This document shows, one piece after another, positions 26,603 to 35,624 of a DNA stretch of 64,000 nt. A program made the position numbers and the translations under genes. The notes beneath the pieces are model-generated. The model was not told where the DNA came from. It ran no database searches and saw only the letters and a list, made by a program, of their open reading frames with translations. The stretch comes from Sphingobium psychrophilum (GTDB taxonomy: Bacteria > Pseudomonadota > Alphaproteobacteria > Sphingomonadales > Sphingomonadaceae). Every line of letters starts with the position of its first letter. The first letter of the stretch is position 1. Where the stretch lies: the NCBI RefSeq assembly GCF_012927105.1, contig NZ_JABBFV010000007.1, forward strand, positions 1-64,000, written 5' to 3'.

Positions 26603-26707
26603 CGGCTTGCTCCCTTGCATGATTCGCCTTTTGTTCTCATAGAAGCCCTCTCACCGCAAGAGCCGCGCCCCTTGCCCCCGCTCCACCCCATGCCTAGTTG
26701 TCCAGCC

Positions 26708-28984
26708 ATGACCGTTCCTACCCCCTCCCCCAATGATCCGCCCTATCTCGACGGGCTGAACCCGCCCCAGCGAGAGGCGGTGCTGACGACCGAGGGGCCC
26801 GTGCTGGTGCTGGCAGGCGCGGGCACCGGCAAGACCGCGGCGCTGACTGCGCGGCTGGCGCATCTGATCGGCACGCGGCGGGCCTGGCCGTCCGAAATTC
26901 TCGCGGTGACCTTCACCAACAAAGCCGCGCGCGAGATGCGGGCGCGGGTCGGCCGGATGATCGGCGACGCGGTGGAGGGGATGCCCTGGCTTGGCACCTT
27001 CCATGCGATCGCGGCCAAGATGCTGCGCCGCCATGCCGAACTGGTCGGTCTGCAATCCAATTTCACCATTCTCGACACCGACGATCAGTTGCGGCTGCTC
27101 AAGCAACTCATCCAGGCCGAAGGGGTCGACGAGAAGCGTTGGCCCGCGCGTCAGTTGGCCGGTTTGATCGACCAGTGGAAGAATAAGGGCTGGACCCCCG
27201 ACGATGTCGGCGCGGGCGAGGCGGAAGGCTATGCCCATGGCAAGGGGCAGAAGCTCTATGCCGATTATCAGGCGCGGTTGCGTCAGGTAAATGCCTGCGA
27301 TTTCGGAGACTTGCTGCTGCATGTTCTGACGATATTGAAGAAGCATCGCGATGTGCTGGCGCAGTATCAGGAGCGGTTCCGCTATATCATGGTGGACGAA
27401 TATCAGGACACCAATAGCAGCCAATATCTATGGCTGCGGCTGCTGGCGCAGACGCGCAAGAATCTGTGCTGCGTGGGCGACGACGACCAGTCGATCTATT
27501 CATGGCGCGGTGCAGAAGTCGCCAATATCCTGCGGTTCGAAAAGGATTTTCCGGGTGCGACGATCATAAAGCTGGAACAGAATTATCGCTCCACGCCGCA
27601 CATCCTGGGCGCAGCGTCCGGGGTGATCGCCGAGAATGGCAATCGCCTCGGCAAGACGCTGTGGACTGACATCGATGTGGGCGAAAAGGTGCAGGTCATT
27701 GGCGTGTGGGACGGGCCTGAAGAAGCCCGGCGCGTCGGTGAGGAGATCGAGCAAGTCCAGCGGGGCGGCGGATCGCTGGACGAGGTCGCCATCCTGGTCC
27801 GCGCCCAGCACCAGACCCGCGAGTTCGAAGATCGCTTCATCCAGATCGGCCTGCCCTATCGCATCGTCGGCGGCTTCCGTTTCTATGAGCGTGCCGAAAT
27901 CCGCGATGCGCTGGCCTATCTGCGGCTGGTGAACCAGCCTGCCGACGATCTGGCGTTTGAGCGCATCGTCAATGTGCCCAAGCGCGGGCTGGGCGACAAG
28001 GCGGTGGAGAAGCTGCACCGGCTGGCGCGGGCGGAGGGCATACCATTGGCGCTGGCGGCCGCGCGAATCCTGGACACCGACGAGTTGACGCCGCAGGCGC
28101 GCCGGTCGCTGGGCAACTTCATCGGCGATCTGGCGCGCTGGCGCGACCGGGCGATGCAATTGCCCCATGCCGAACTGGCGCGACAGATATTGGACGAGAG
28201 CGGCTATACCGCGATGTTGCAGGCCGAGCGCACGACCGAAAGCGCCGGGCGGCTGGAAAATCTGTCCGAACTGGCGCGCGCGATGGAGGAATATGAGACG
28301 CTTGGGGCGTTTGTGGAGCATGTCTCTCTCGTCATGGACAATGAGGCGAAGGCGGAATCCGCCAAGATCACGATCATGACCATCCACGCCGCCAAGGGGC
28401 TGGAATATGACACGACATTTCTGGTGGGATGGGAGGAAGGCATCTTCCCATCGCAACGGGCGCTGGACGAAGGCGGCCTCAATTCACTCGAAGAGGAACG
28501 GCGGCTCGCCTATGTGGCGATCACGCGGGCGCGCAAGCGCTGCACAATCCTCCATGCCGCCAATCGCCGCATCTATGGCCAGTGGACCAGCAGCATCCCG
28601 TCGCGCTTCGTGGGCGAATTGCCGCCCGAACATGTCGAATCGGAAAGCAGCATGACCGGCGGCGCGTCGCTATGGCGCGCCAACTGGTCGGAACGGGACG
28701 ACCCGTTTGCGCATGTCGGGCGCGGTGAAGGGCGCGGTCCCGGCTGGCAACGGGCGCAAACGACCGGCCAGTTCAGCCGGGAGCCGGTGCGGATCGTCGA
28801 GGCGCGGGCGTCGGCCGTGTCGCTGGGCAATAAGGGTCGCGACGACATGCGCGTGGGCCTGCGCATATTTCACCAGAAATTCGGCTATGGCTCCGTGGCG
28901 GAGATCGAGGGCAACAAGCTGGAGATCGATTTCGAGACGGCCGGGCGCAAGCGGGTGATGGACAGCTTCGTTCAGCCCGCTTGA
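26708..28984 (+). CDS. UvrD/PcrA-type ATP-dependent DNA helicase
   Basis: The 758-residue SF1A 3'-5' helicase has all motifs: Q motif LNPPQREAV, Walker A AGAGTGKT (36-43), Walker B MVDEYQDTN, motif III GDDDQSIYSWRGA, motif V TIHAAKGLEYD and motif VI VAITRARKR. The C-terminal KFGYGSVAEIEGNKLEI domain matches the PcrA/UvrD Tudor-like tail that contacts RNA polymerase. It acts in nucleotide excision repair and clearing replication conflicts. The ATG at 26708 matches the family; the much longer open frame upstream is shadow. Confidence 0.95.
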   Translation: MTVPTPSPNDPPYLDGLNPPQREAVLTTEGPVLVLAGAGTGKTAALTARLAHLIGTRRAWPSEILAVTFTNKAAREMRARVGRMIGDAVEGMPWLGTFHAIAAKMLRRHAELVGLQSNFTILDTDDQLRLLKQLIQAEGVDEKRWPARQLAGLIDQWKNKGWTPDDVGAGEAEGYAHGKGQKLYADYQARLRQVNACDFGDLLLHVLTILKKHRDVLAQYQERFRYIMVDEYQDTNSSQYLWLRLLAQTRKNLCCVGDDDQSIYSWRGAEVANILRFEKDFPGATIIKLEQNYRSTPHILGAASGVIAENGNRLGKTLWTDIDVGEKVQVIGVWDGPEEARRVGEEIEQVQRGGGSLDEVAILVRAQHQTREFEDRFIQIGLPYRIVGGFRFYERAEIRDALAYLRLVNQPADDLAFERIVNVPKRGLGDKAVEKLHRLARAEGIPLALAAARILDTDELTPQARRSLGNFIGDLARWRDRAMQLPHAELARQILDESGYTAMLQAERTTESAGRLENLSELARAMEEYETLGAFVEHVSLVMDNEAKAESAKITIMTIHAAKGLEYDTTFLVGWEEGIFPSQRALDEGGLNSLEEERRLAYVAITRARKRCTILHAANRRIYGQWTSSIPSRFVGELPPEHVESESSMTGGASLWRANWSERDDPFAHVGRGEGRGPGWQRAQTTGQFSREPVRIVEARASAVSLGNKGRDDMRVGLRIFHQKFGYGSVAEIEGNKLEIDFETAGRKRVMDSFVQPA

Positions 28985-29493
28985 GGGCGTCGGGCGTCCT
29001 TCGCCGTGCCGGTCATACGGATCGTCAGGATGCGGGCGGACAGTAGCACGCCGACGTCGCGTGCGAATCCTTCTATGGCCGCGATCGTCGCTGGCTCGCT
29101 GACCAGGCGCGGCGCGGGATCGATCGCGCAGAGCGTGCCGTAGAAGCTGCCGTCCGCGAGGATGACCGGGAAGGACACATAGCTTTTGAAGCCGTAGAAG
29201 ATCGGCACCGGATGCTTCTGCCAAGCGATGTCGGCATCGACATGGTCGATGACCACATAATTTTCGGTCTGGCGGATTTCCTTGCAGATCGTCATCTGCA
29301 TATCCAATTCCGCGCCGGGCTCCAGACCAAAGTCGATCTTGTCAAGCACCTGGCAGGCGATCCAGCGATCCTCGGTCACGCGCGCCACCGCCGCAAAGCC
29401 CATCTGCGTCACATCGCATAATTGCGTCAGGATGGCGCGGATCGCGTCATCATCGCCCTGTTCGGCGGCCTGCATGGCCAATTCTTTCTTCAT
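28972..29493 (-). CDS. GAF domain protein
   Basis: From ATG 29493 the product has 173 residues and is essentially one GAF domain (MGFAAVARVTEDRWIACQVLD, then CKEIRQTENYVVIDH, SYVSFPVILADGSFYGTLCAID). No kinase or cyclase output domain is attached. Stand-alone GAF proteins in alphaproteobacteria may bind small ligands or chromophores and signal to partner kinases. Its 3' end overlaps the helicase gene by 13 bases on the opposite strand. Confidence 0.8.
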   Translation of the reverse strand: MKKELAMQAAEQGDDDAIRAILTQLCDVTQMGFAAVARVTEDRWIACQVLDKIDFGLEPGAELDMQMTICKEIRQTENYVVIDHVDADIAWQKHPVPIFYGFKSYVSFPVILADGSFYGTLCAIDPAPRLVSEPATIAAIEGFARDVGVLLSARILTIRMTGTAKDARRPQAG

Positions 29494-29586
29494 GCCGCCC
29501 GCGATGGCAGGAAAGCGGCGCGTTGGCGAGTCTGAAGCGCAACGAACGCGCAACATCACGAACCGCACGAGAATTTTGTGATAAAC

Positions 29587-29662
29587 TGGTGGAGCCTAGC
29601 GGGATCGAACCGCTGACCTCCTGCATGCCATGCAGGCGCTCTCCCAGCTGAGCTAAGGCCCC
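29587..29662 (-). tRNA. tRNA-Ala(GGC), copy 1
   Basis: A 76-nt cloverleaf with encoded CCA folds on the minus strand. The acceptor stem is GGGGCCT/AGGCTCC and carries the alanine identity pair G3-U70. The anticodon loop ATGGCAT gives GGC. It is identical to copy 2. Confidence 0.97.
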
Positions 29663-29728
29663 ATCATGGGCGGCCCGGCCGCATCCATAGGGTCAGGCCA
29701 TGTCCGGCAATGCCGTCGGCCGAAAAAT

Positions 29729-29804
29729 TGGTGGAGCCTAGCGGGATCGAACCGCTGACCTCCTGCATGCCATGCAGGCGCTCTCCCAGCTGAGCTAAGG
29801 CCCC
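29729..29804 (-). tRNA. tRNA-Ala(GGC), copy 2
   Basis: The same 76 bases as copy 1, 66 bases upstream of it on the minus strand. The pair is probably transcribed together, with this copy first. Confidence 0.97.
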
Positions 29805-29890
29805 GTACCAATGAAGCGCCGTTGGGTCCGGCACCTCGGAGGTCGCTGCCATTAGGTGGCAGCAATCTCCTTGGCAAGAACAAATTTCAG

Positions 29891-30223
29891 TTAATTGTCG
29901 TCGCTGTCGTCATCGCTGGCGGCTTCGACACCCAGGTCGTCATCACCGCCCAGATCGACGTCATTATCCGGCGAATCGCCGTCGTCATCGACATCGATAT
30001 CCAGATCGTCGTCGGCCGTTTCCAGCTCGCCGTCGGCCGTCTCGATCACCTTCTTGGGCGCTGCTTCCTCATAGGGGAGCGGCTGCTTCGACTTCAGTAC
30101 GGGTTCGGGTTCCCAGGCGCTGCTGCAGTTGATGCAGGTTACCGGATCATCCTTGCCCAGGTCGTAGAAGCGAGTCGCGCATTTCGGGCAGGTCCGCTTC
30201 GTGCCCCATTCAGCCTTCACCAT
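29891..30223 (-). CDS. TIGR02300 / FYDLN-acid domain protein
   Basis: The 110-residue protein starts with a small zinc-ribbon (Cys12, Cys15, Cys30, Cys33: TCPKC and CINCS), includes the RFYDLGKDD family motif, and ends in a strongly acidic Asp-rich tail (DDDLDIDVDDDGD). The family is restricted largely to alphaproteobacteria and has no known function. The acidic tail could bind basic proteins or metal ions. It is divergent from aroA. Confidence 0.9.
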   Translation of the reverse strand: MVKAEWGTKRTCPKCATRFYDLGKDDPVTCINCSSAWEPEPVLKSKQPLPYEEAAPKKVIETADGELETADDDLDIDVDDDGDSPDNDVDLGGDDDLGVEAASDDDSDDN

Positions 30224-30371
30224 GTCCGGCCTGTTCCTTTATTCGATGCTCAAACAGATAATCACACGGCGCAACGCTTGTTGCCCGCGAAACGTGGCGC
30301 GCCTTGCCATAGCAGGATCGCGCTGTCAAAAGCCGGGCGCATTTTTTCGGTTCCACGATAATGGATACCCC

Positions 30372-31712
30372 GTGACTCATATAGACGACCAGCCCACCCC
30401 GATGACCTTCACCGCCGCGCCGTCGCTGGCGGGCAGCGTGACCGTGCCGGGCGACAAGAGCATTTCCCATCGGTCGCTGATGCTGTCGGCGCTGGCCATC
30501 GGCCACAGCCGGGTCGAAGGCCTGCTGGAGGGCGAGGATGTGCTGGCGACCGCTGCTGCGATGCGGGCGATGGGCGCGCAGATCGAACGCGATGCCGAGG
30601 GCGTGTGGCACATCCATGGCGTCGGCGTGGGCGGGCTGTTGCAGCCGGAGACGGCACTCGACATGGGCAATAGCGGCACATCGACGCGATTGCTGATGGG
30701 TCTGCTCGCCAGCCATGACCTGACCGCGACCTTCGTGGGCGACGCATCGCTCAGCAAGCGCCCGATGGCGCGGGTTACGCAGCCGCTGTCGCGCATGGGG
30801 GCGAGCTTCACGTCCAGCCCCGGCGACCGCCTGCCATTGACGATGAAGGGCGCCTGCCCCGCGGTGCCGCTCGACTATCGCCTGCCCGTCGCATCGGCGC
30901 AGGTGAAGTCGGCCATCCTGCTCGCCGGTCTCAATACGCCCGGCATAACCCGCGTCGTCGAGCCGATCCCGACCCGCGACCATAGCGAACGGATGCTCAA
31001 GGGATTCGGCGCGGACCTGAGCGTCGAGATCGAAGCGGACGGCACCCGGATAATCACCCTGGTCGGCGAGGCGGAATTGCAGCCGCAAAATATTGTCGTG
31101 CCGGGCGACCCCTCCTCCGCCGCTTTCCCGATGGTCGCGGCGCTGCTGGTGCCCGGATCGCAGGTGACGATCGCCAATGTCGGCCTGAACGCGACGCGCG
31201 CTGGCCTGATCGACCTGCTGCGCGAAATGGGCGGATCGATAGAGGTCATCAATGCCCGCGAAGTCGGCGGCGAGCCGGTCGGCGACCTTATCGTCACCGC
31301 ATCGATCCTCAAAGGCGTGGAGCCGGACCCGGCGCGCGCGCCCAGCATGATCGACGAATATCCGGTCGCCTTCGTCGCCGCCGCCTTCGCACGGGGGCGC
31401 AGCATCTTCCGCGGGCTGGACGAACTGCGCGTCAAGGAATCGGACCGCATCGCCACGATGGCGCAGGGGCTGCGCGCGATCGGCGTGAGCGTCGAGGAAT
31501 TGGAGGACGGCATCGTGATCGAAGGCAGCGGCGGCGCGCCGCTGACCGGCGGCGGGCCGATCGCGACACGGCTGGACCATCGCATCGCGATGAGCTTCGC
31601 CGTCGCTGGCCTGGTGTCGAAAAATGGCGTCACCATCGACGACATGCGGCCGGTGGCGACCAGCTTTCCGACCTTCTTGCCGCTGCTTCAACAATTGGGA
31701 GGAATGGCATGA
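30372..31712 (+). CDS. aroA: 3-phosphoshikimate 1-carboxyvinyltransferase (EPSP synthase), class II-like
   Basis: AroA joins shikimate-3-phosphate and PEP in the shikimate pathway. The 446-residue protein (GTG start at 30372, ATG 30402 as alternative) has the class II signatures GDKSISHRS, RDHSERM, SAQVKSA and NATRAG. The PEP-site loop reads DMGNSGTSTR, with Gly102 where the glyphosate-tolerant CP4 enzyme has Ala. It heads the run aroA - CBU_0592-like - cmk, all joined by ATGA overlaps. Confidence 0.95.
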   Translation: MTHIDDQPTPMTFTAAPSLAGSVTVPGDKSISHRSLMLSALAIGHSRVEGLLEGEDVLATAAAMRAMGAQIERDAEGVWHIHGVGVGGLLQPETALDMGNSGTSTRLLMGLLASHDLTATFVGDASLSKRPMARVTQPLSRMGASFTSSPGDRLPLTMKGACPAVPLDYRLPVASAQVKSAILLAGLNTPGITRVVEPIPTRDHSERMLKGFGADLSVEIEADGTRIITLVGEAELQPQNIVVPGDPSSAAFPMVAALLVPGSQVTIANVGLNATRAGLIDLLREMGGSIEVINAREVGGEPVGDLIVTASILKGVEPDPARAPSMIDEYPVAFVAAAFARGRSIFRGLDELRVKESDRIATMAQGLRAIGVSVEELEDGIVIEGSGGAPLTGGGPIATRLDHRIAMSFAVAGLVSKNGVTIDDMRPVATSFPTFLPLLQQLGGMA

Positions 31713-31972
31713 CATTCGACGCCTTTGACTGGGATTGGGCAAATGTCGTCGGCTTGATCGGCAGCGCGCTGATGGTCGTCGCCTATGCGTATAGCAATAT
31801 GGCGCGCACCCTGAATTTCGTCATCTTCAACCTGATGAACCTGGCGGGCGCGCTGCTGCTCATCTGGTCGCTGACGGTGCATTTCAATCTGGCGTCGATG
31901 GCGCTGGAAGTGGTTTGGGCAGCGATCGCGCTGCTCGGACTAGGCAACGCGCTAAGGAAGAAAAAGCCATGA
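31709..31972 (+). CDS. CBU_0592 family membrane protein
   Basis: The 87-residue protein has three membrane helices (VVGLIGSALMVVAYAYSN, LNFVIFNLMNLAGALLLIW and ALEVVWAAIALLGLGNAL). It matches small alphaproteobacterial membrane proteins named after CBU_0592. No function is known. It overlaps aroA and cmk on both sides by four bases, so all three should be co-translated. Confidence 0.85.
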   Translation: MTFDAFDWDWANVVGLIGSALMVVAYAYSNMARTLNFVIFNLMNLAGALLLIWSLTVHFNLASMALEVVWAAIALLGLGNALRKKKP

Positions 31973-32604
31973 TCATCGCCGTCGATGGCCCCGCCGCATC
32001 GGGCAAGGGGACCATCGCCAAGGCGCTGGGTCGCCATTATGGGTTGCCGGTGCTGGACACCGGCCTGCTGTATCGCGCGGTCGGCCTGTCGGTGCTGAAG
32101 GCCGGCGGCGATCCCGATCATGAGGCGGACGCGCTGGCCGCGGCCGGATTTGACGATGCGATCCTGGTCGACCCCGCGCTGCGGAGCGAAGCGGTCGGCT
32201 CCCTCGCCTCGCGCGTGTCCGTGCACCAGAGCGTGCGCGACGCGCTGATCGCGCGGCAGCGCGATTTCGCCACCCAGCCGGGCGGCGCCATATTGGACGG
32301 GCGCGATATCGGCACGGTGATCGCGCCCGATGCCGATGCCAAGATTTTCGTGACGGCCAGCGTCCATGTCCGCGCCGAGCGCCGTTATAAGGACGCGCTG
32401 AGCCATGGCGGCCACCCCGACATGGACAGCCTGATCGCCGACATCCAGGCGCGCGACACCCGCGACATGAGTCGTGACCATGCGCCACTCAAAGTCGCAC
32501 AAGGCGCGGACTTGCTAGATACGAGCGATTTGACTATAGACGCGGCCGTCCAGCGGGCTGTTGCGCTTGTGGACGCCCAGCTTGAAGGTCGCTCCAGAAG
32601 TTGA
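31969..32604 (+). CDS. cmk: Cytidylate kinase
   Basis: Cmk phosphorylates CMP and dCMP. The 211-residue protein has the P-loop GPAASGKGT (7-15), the substrate-binding LDTGLLYRAVG, the DGRDIGTVI motif, and ARDTRDMSRDHAPLK near the C-terminus. The start overlaps the preceding gene (ATGA). The aroA-cmk-rpsA-ihfB order is widely conserved in proteobacteria. Confidence 0.96.
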   Translation: MIIAVDGPAASGKGTIAKALGRHYGLPVLDTGLLYRAVGLSVLKAGGDPDHEADALAAAGFDDAILVDPALRSEAVGSLASRVSVHQSVRDALIARQRDFATQPGGAILDGRDIGTVIAPDADAKIFVTASVHVRAERRYKDALSHGGHPDMDSLIADIQARDTRDMSRDHAPLKVAQGADLLDTSDLTIDAAVQRAVALVDAQLEGRSRS

Positions 32605-32774
32605 CCCGTCAAGGCGCGCGGTTGTTCCGGGCGCCCTTTTCGCTTTTCAAGGCAGCGCGTTCCCTTGTCCTCTAACTCGCGGGATACGCTCAGGATATTC
32701 GGTCCTGTGCGTGCTTTGGCCAAAGACCATCGGATACAACCGGTTGGCCAGCAATGACGAGTGAAGGACTAACC

Positions 32775-34487
32775 ATGGCCTCTACGGCATTTCCCACGCG
32801 CGACGATTTCGCCGCGCTTCTCAATGATTCTCTCGGTGGTGAAGACGGCGGCTTTGAAGGCCGCGTCGTCAAGGGCACCGTTACCGCCATCGAAAACGAC
32901 CTGGCCGTCATCGACGTGGGGTTGAAGTCCGAAGGCCGCGTGCCGCTGCGCGAATTCGCAGCGCCAGGCCAGAAGGCTGACCTGAAGGTCGGCGACGAAG
33001 TCGAAGTCTATGTCGACCGCGTCGAAAACGCCCATGGCGAAGCCATGCTGTCGCGTGACCGCGCCCGTCGCGAAGCCGCCTGGGACAAGCTGGAAGCCGA
33101 GTTCACCGAGAGCGCCCGCGTCGAAGGCGTCATCTTCGGCCGCGTCAAGGGTGGCTTCACCGTCGACCTGGACGGCGCCGTGGCCTTCCTGCCCGGCAGC
33201 CAGGTCGATATTCGCCCCGTCCGCGACGTCACCCCGCTGATGGACATCCCGCAGCCCTTCCAGATCCTGAAGATGGATCGTCGCCGCGGCAACATCGTCG
33301 TGTCGCGTCGCGCCATTCTGGAAGAAACCCGCGCCGAACAGCGTTCGGGCCTCATCCAGACGCTGGCCGAAGGCCAGATCATCGAAGGCGTCGTCAAGAA
33401 CATCACCGATTATGGTGCGTTCGTGGACCTGGGCGGCATCGATGGCCTGCTGCACGTCACCGACCTGTCGTACAAGCGCATCAACCACCCCAATGAGATG
33501 ATCAACATCGGCGACACCGTCCGTGTCCAGATCATCCGCATCAACCGCGACACGCAGCGCATCTCGCTCGGCATGAAGCAGCTTGAGAGCGATCCTTGGG
33601 AAGGTGCCGCCGCCAAGTATCCGATCGGCGCCAAGCTGTCGGGCCGCGTCACGAACATCACCGAATATGGTGCGTTCGTCGAACTGGAAGCCGGCATCGA
33701 AGGCCTGGTCCATGTGTCGGAAATGTCCTGGACCAAGAAGAACGTCCACCCCGGCAAGATCGTTTCGACCAGCCAGGAAGTCGAAGTCCTGGTCCTCGAA
33801 GTCGATCCCGAAAAGCGCCGCATCTCGCTCGGCCTCAAGCAGGCCCAGAGCAATCCTTGGGACAGCTTTGCCGAGCGTCACCCGATCGGTTCGACCGTCG
33901 AAGGCGAAGTCAAGAATGCGACCGAGTTCGGCCTGTTCATCGGCCTGGACGGCGACGTCGACGGCATGGTCCACATGTCCGACATCGCATGGGGCATTTC
34001 GGGCGAAGACGCGCTGGCGCTGCATCGCAAGGGTGAGGCCGTTTCGGCCGTCGTTCTCGACATCGACGTCGAGAAGGAGCGCATCAGCCTGGGCATGAAG
34101 CAGCTTGAGCGTGGCGGCCCTGCCGCTGGTGGCACCGCCGCCGCATCGGCCGGCCTCAACAAGAACGCGATCGTTACCGTGACCGTCCTTGAAGTCCGCG
34201 ACGGCGGCCTGGAAGTCCAGGCTGGCGAAGACGGCGCGGCCGGCTTCATCAAGCGCAGCGACCTGGGTCGCGACCGTGACGAACAGCGTTCGGAACGCTT
34301 CCAGATCGGCCAGAAGTTCGACGCCATGGTGACCGGTTTCGACCGCGCCAAGAAGCCGACCTTCTCGGTCAAGGCGATGCAGATCGCCGAAGAGAAGCAG
34401 GCCGTGGCGCAGTATGGTTCGTCCGACAGCGGCGCATCGCTGGGCGACATCCTGGGCGAAGCGCTCAAGGCGAAGACCGAAGGCTAA
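32775..34487 (+). CDS. rpsA: 30S ribosomal protein S1
   Basis: S1 binds mRNA on the small subunit and helps initiation on structured messages. The 570-residue protein carries six S1/OB-fold repeats (for example VVKNITDYGAFVDLGGIDGL and VTNITEYGAFVELEAGIEGL), the full-length Gram-negative form. The ATG at 32775 follows a GAAGGA at about seven bases. A 170-base leader separates it from cmk, leaving room for its own promoter and for the autoregulation known for rpsA in other bacteria. A strong terminator follows. Confidence 0.97.
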   Translation: MASTAFPTRDDFAALLNDSLGGEDGGFEGRVVKGTVTAIENDLAVIDVGLKSEGRVPLREFAAPGQKADLKVGDEVEVYVDRVENAHGEAMLSRDRARREAAWDKLEAEFTESARVEGVIFGRVKGGFTVDLDGAVAFLPGSQVDIRPVRDVTPLMDIPQPFQILKMDRRRGNIVVSRRAILEETRAEQRSGLIQTLAEGQIIEGVVKNITDYGAFVDLGGIDGLLHVTDLSYKRINHPNEMINIGDTVRVQIIRINRDTQRISLGMKQLESDPWEGAAAKYPIGAKLSGRVTNITEYGAFVELEAGIEGLVHVSEMSWTKKNVHPGKIVSTSQEVEVLVLEVDPEKRRISLGLKQAQSNPWDSFAERHPIGSTVEGEVKNATEFGLFIGLDGDVDGMVHMSDIAWGISGEDALALHRKGEAVSAVVLDIDVEKERISLGMKQLERGGPAAGGTAAASAGLNKNAIVTVTVLEVRDGGLEVQAGEDGAAGFIKRSDLGRDRDEQRSERFQIGQKFDAMVTGFDRAKKPTFSVKAMQIAEEKQAVAQYGSSDSGASLGDILGEALKAKTEG

Positions 34488-34510
34488 ACCTTCCTCTCCT
34501 CCGAAAAATA

Positions 34511-34546
34511 AAAAAGCCCGCCGGACCCACGTCCGGCGGGCTTTTT
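34511..34546 (+). terminator. Strong intrinsic terminator after rpsA
   Basis: AAAAAGCCCGCCGGAC and GTCCGGCGGGCTTTTT form a perfect 16-bp stem with a CCAC loop, ending in a run of five T. The A run on the other side makes it able to work in both directions. Confidence 0.95.
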
Positions 34547-34665
34547 CATGTCCGTGATGCCATCATCCTTTTGGAAACGTAACGATCTTGATGTGCCCGA
34601 TTGTCAACGCCTTGCGGAACCTCTATGCATGGCATGGGGCACAGCAGAGGGGCGCTGGAGAACCA

Positions 34666-34956
34666 ATGATCCGTTCGGAATTGATCCAGAAGCTGGCCGA
34701 GGAAAATCCGGGGCTCAGCCTGCCGGAAGTGGAAAAGATCGTCGATCTCTTCTTCAGGGAGATTGTCGACCGGCTTTCCACCGGTGGTCGTGTTGAACTG
34801 CGCGGATTCGGCGCATTCACCACCCGCGCGCGCGATGCACGCACCGGGCGCAACCCGCGTACCGGGGAACAGGTGCCGGTATCCGCCAAGCGGGTGCCCT
34901 ATTTCAAGCCGGGCAAGGAAATGCGCGAACGGCTAAATGGCAAGGACGACGCCTGA
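34666..34956 (+). CDS. ihfB: Integration host factor subunit beta
   Basis: IhfB pairs with IhfA to bend DNA sharply in replication, recombination and transcription. The 96-residue protein has [20 protein letters not shown] at the start, the [25 protein letters not shown]-binding arm region at about residues 48-69, and [12 protein letters not shown] at the end. ATG 34666 has GGAG eight bases upstream. Location after rpsA is the classical one. Confidence 0.95.
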   Translation: MIRSELIQKLAEENPGLSLPEVEKIVDLFFREIVDRLSTGGRVELRGFGAFTTRARDARTGRNPRTGEQVPVSAKRVPYFKPGKEMRERLNGKDDA

Positions 34957-35060
34957 GTCCACCTGCGGCCGGGATTGCTTGGGACGATCGGTCGCTTGAG
35001 ACGATCGATGGCTTGACCTGCCGGGCGCCAGCCGTCAGGGGAAACGCGACCCTCAATCGG

Positions 35061-35146
35061 GCGGACGTGGCGAAATCGGTAGACGCAGCGGACTTAAAAT
35101 CCGCCTTCCCCTGGAATTGCGGGTTCAAGTCCCGCCGTCCGCACCA
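35061..35146 (+). tRNA. tRNA-Leu(TAA)
   Basis: An 86-nt type II tRNA with a variable arm and encoded CCA. The anticodon loop CTTAAAA carries TAA at 35095-35097. The acceptor stem is GCGGACG paired with CGTCCGC, and the T loop is TTCAAGT. I see no repeat of its 3' end nearby that would mark an integrated element. Confidence 0.97.
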
Positions 35147-35624
35147 CTTTGACGCATAAGACTTTCCCGACCCGCATCGCGGCTCCAGATTTATGCGTTT
35201 CGACAAGCTATTCCGACACATCATTAATCGCCCCAACCGGCTGCGACTTCATCATCAGTAGGATGGTGACCGATTTGGAACGACCAGAGGCGTTCCAACC
35301 GCGACCGTTGACGCACCAAAGTTCTCTCCATCCTGCCGCGCCCCCTCCCGCTCCGCCGGAGCGTCAGCCGTCACTGTCGAACCTGTCCTAATCGGAGGCG
35401 CGTAAATGGATTCCGTCCTAGCGGTCCGCCCGGCAGCGGCATACGGTTTCCAACACATATTCGGTGTGCCGGTTGTGCAAGCCCGGTCCACCTCGCACAT
35501 AAGTGCATCTATCGCTGCGCACCATTATGCATGGTACGTCCAGCGCTTAGAATTTGACCGGCTTTCTTGCGTTTTTCGCGAGTCCGCGCTGGTCATTTCA
35601 TCGCGCAGCCACGATGATGCCGCC
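35147..35624. other. 478-base gap between tRNA-Leu and the antiporter gene
   Basis: The open frame of the antiporter extends upstream to 35406, but that extension (MDSVLAVRPAAAYGFQHI) lacks membrane character and family likeness, so I read it as leader. The gap should hold the antiporter promoter. I see no RNA fold or operator that I can name. Confidence 0.5.

Noticed and set aside
25757..26707. N-terminal extension of the helicase frame (1075 aa)
   Set aside because: The extension crosses two real minus-strand genes, and the family starts at MTVPTPSPNDPPYLDGLNPP. ATG 26708 is the start.
35255..35500. Small minus-strand ORF in the tRNA-Leu gap
   Set aside because: No ribosome-binding site, low-complexity content and no recognisable pattern.
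35406..35624. 73-residue N-terminal extension of the antiporter
   Set aside because: It has no membrane or family character and antiporters start with the first helix. ATG 35625 is better.
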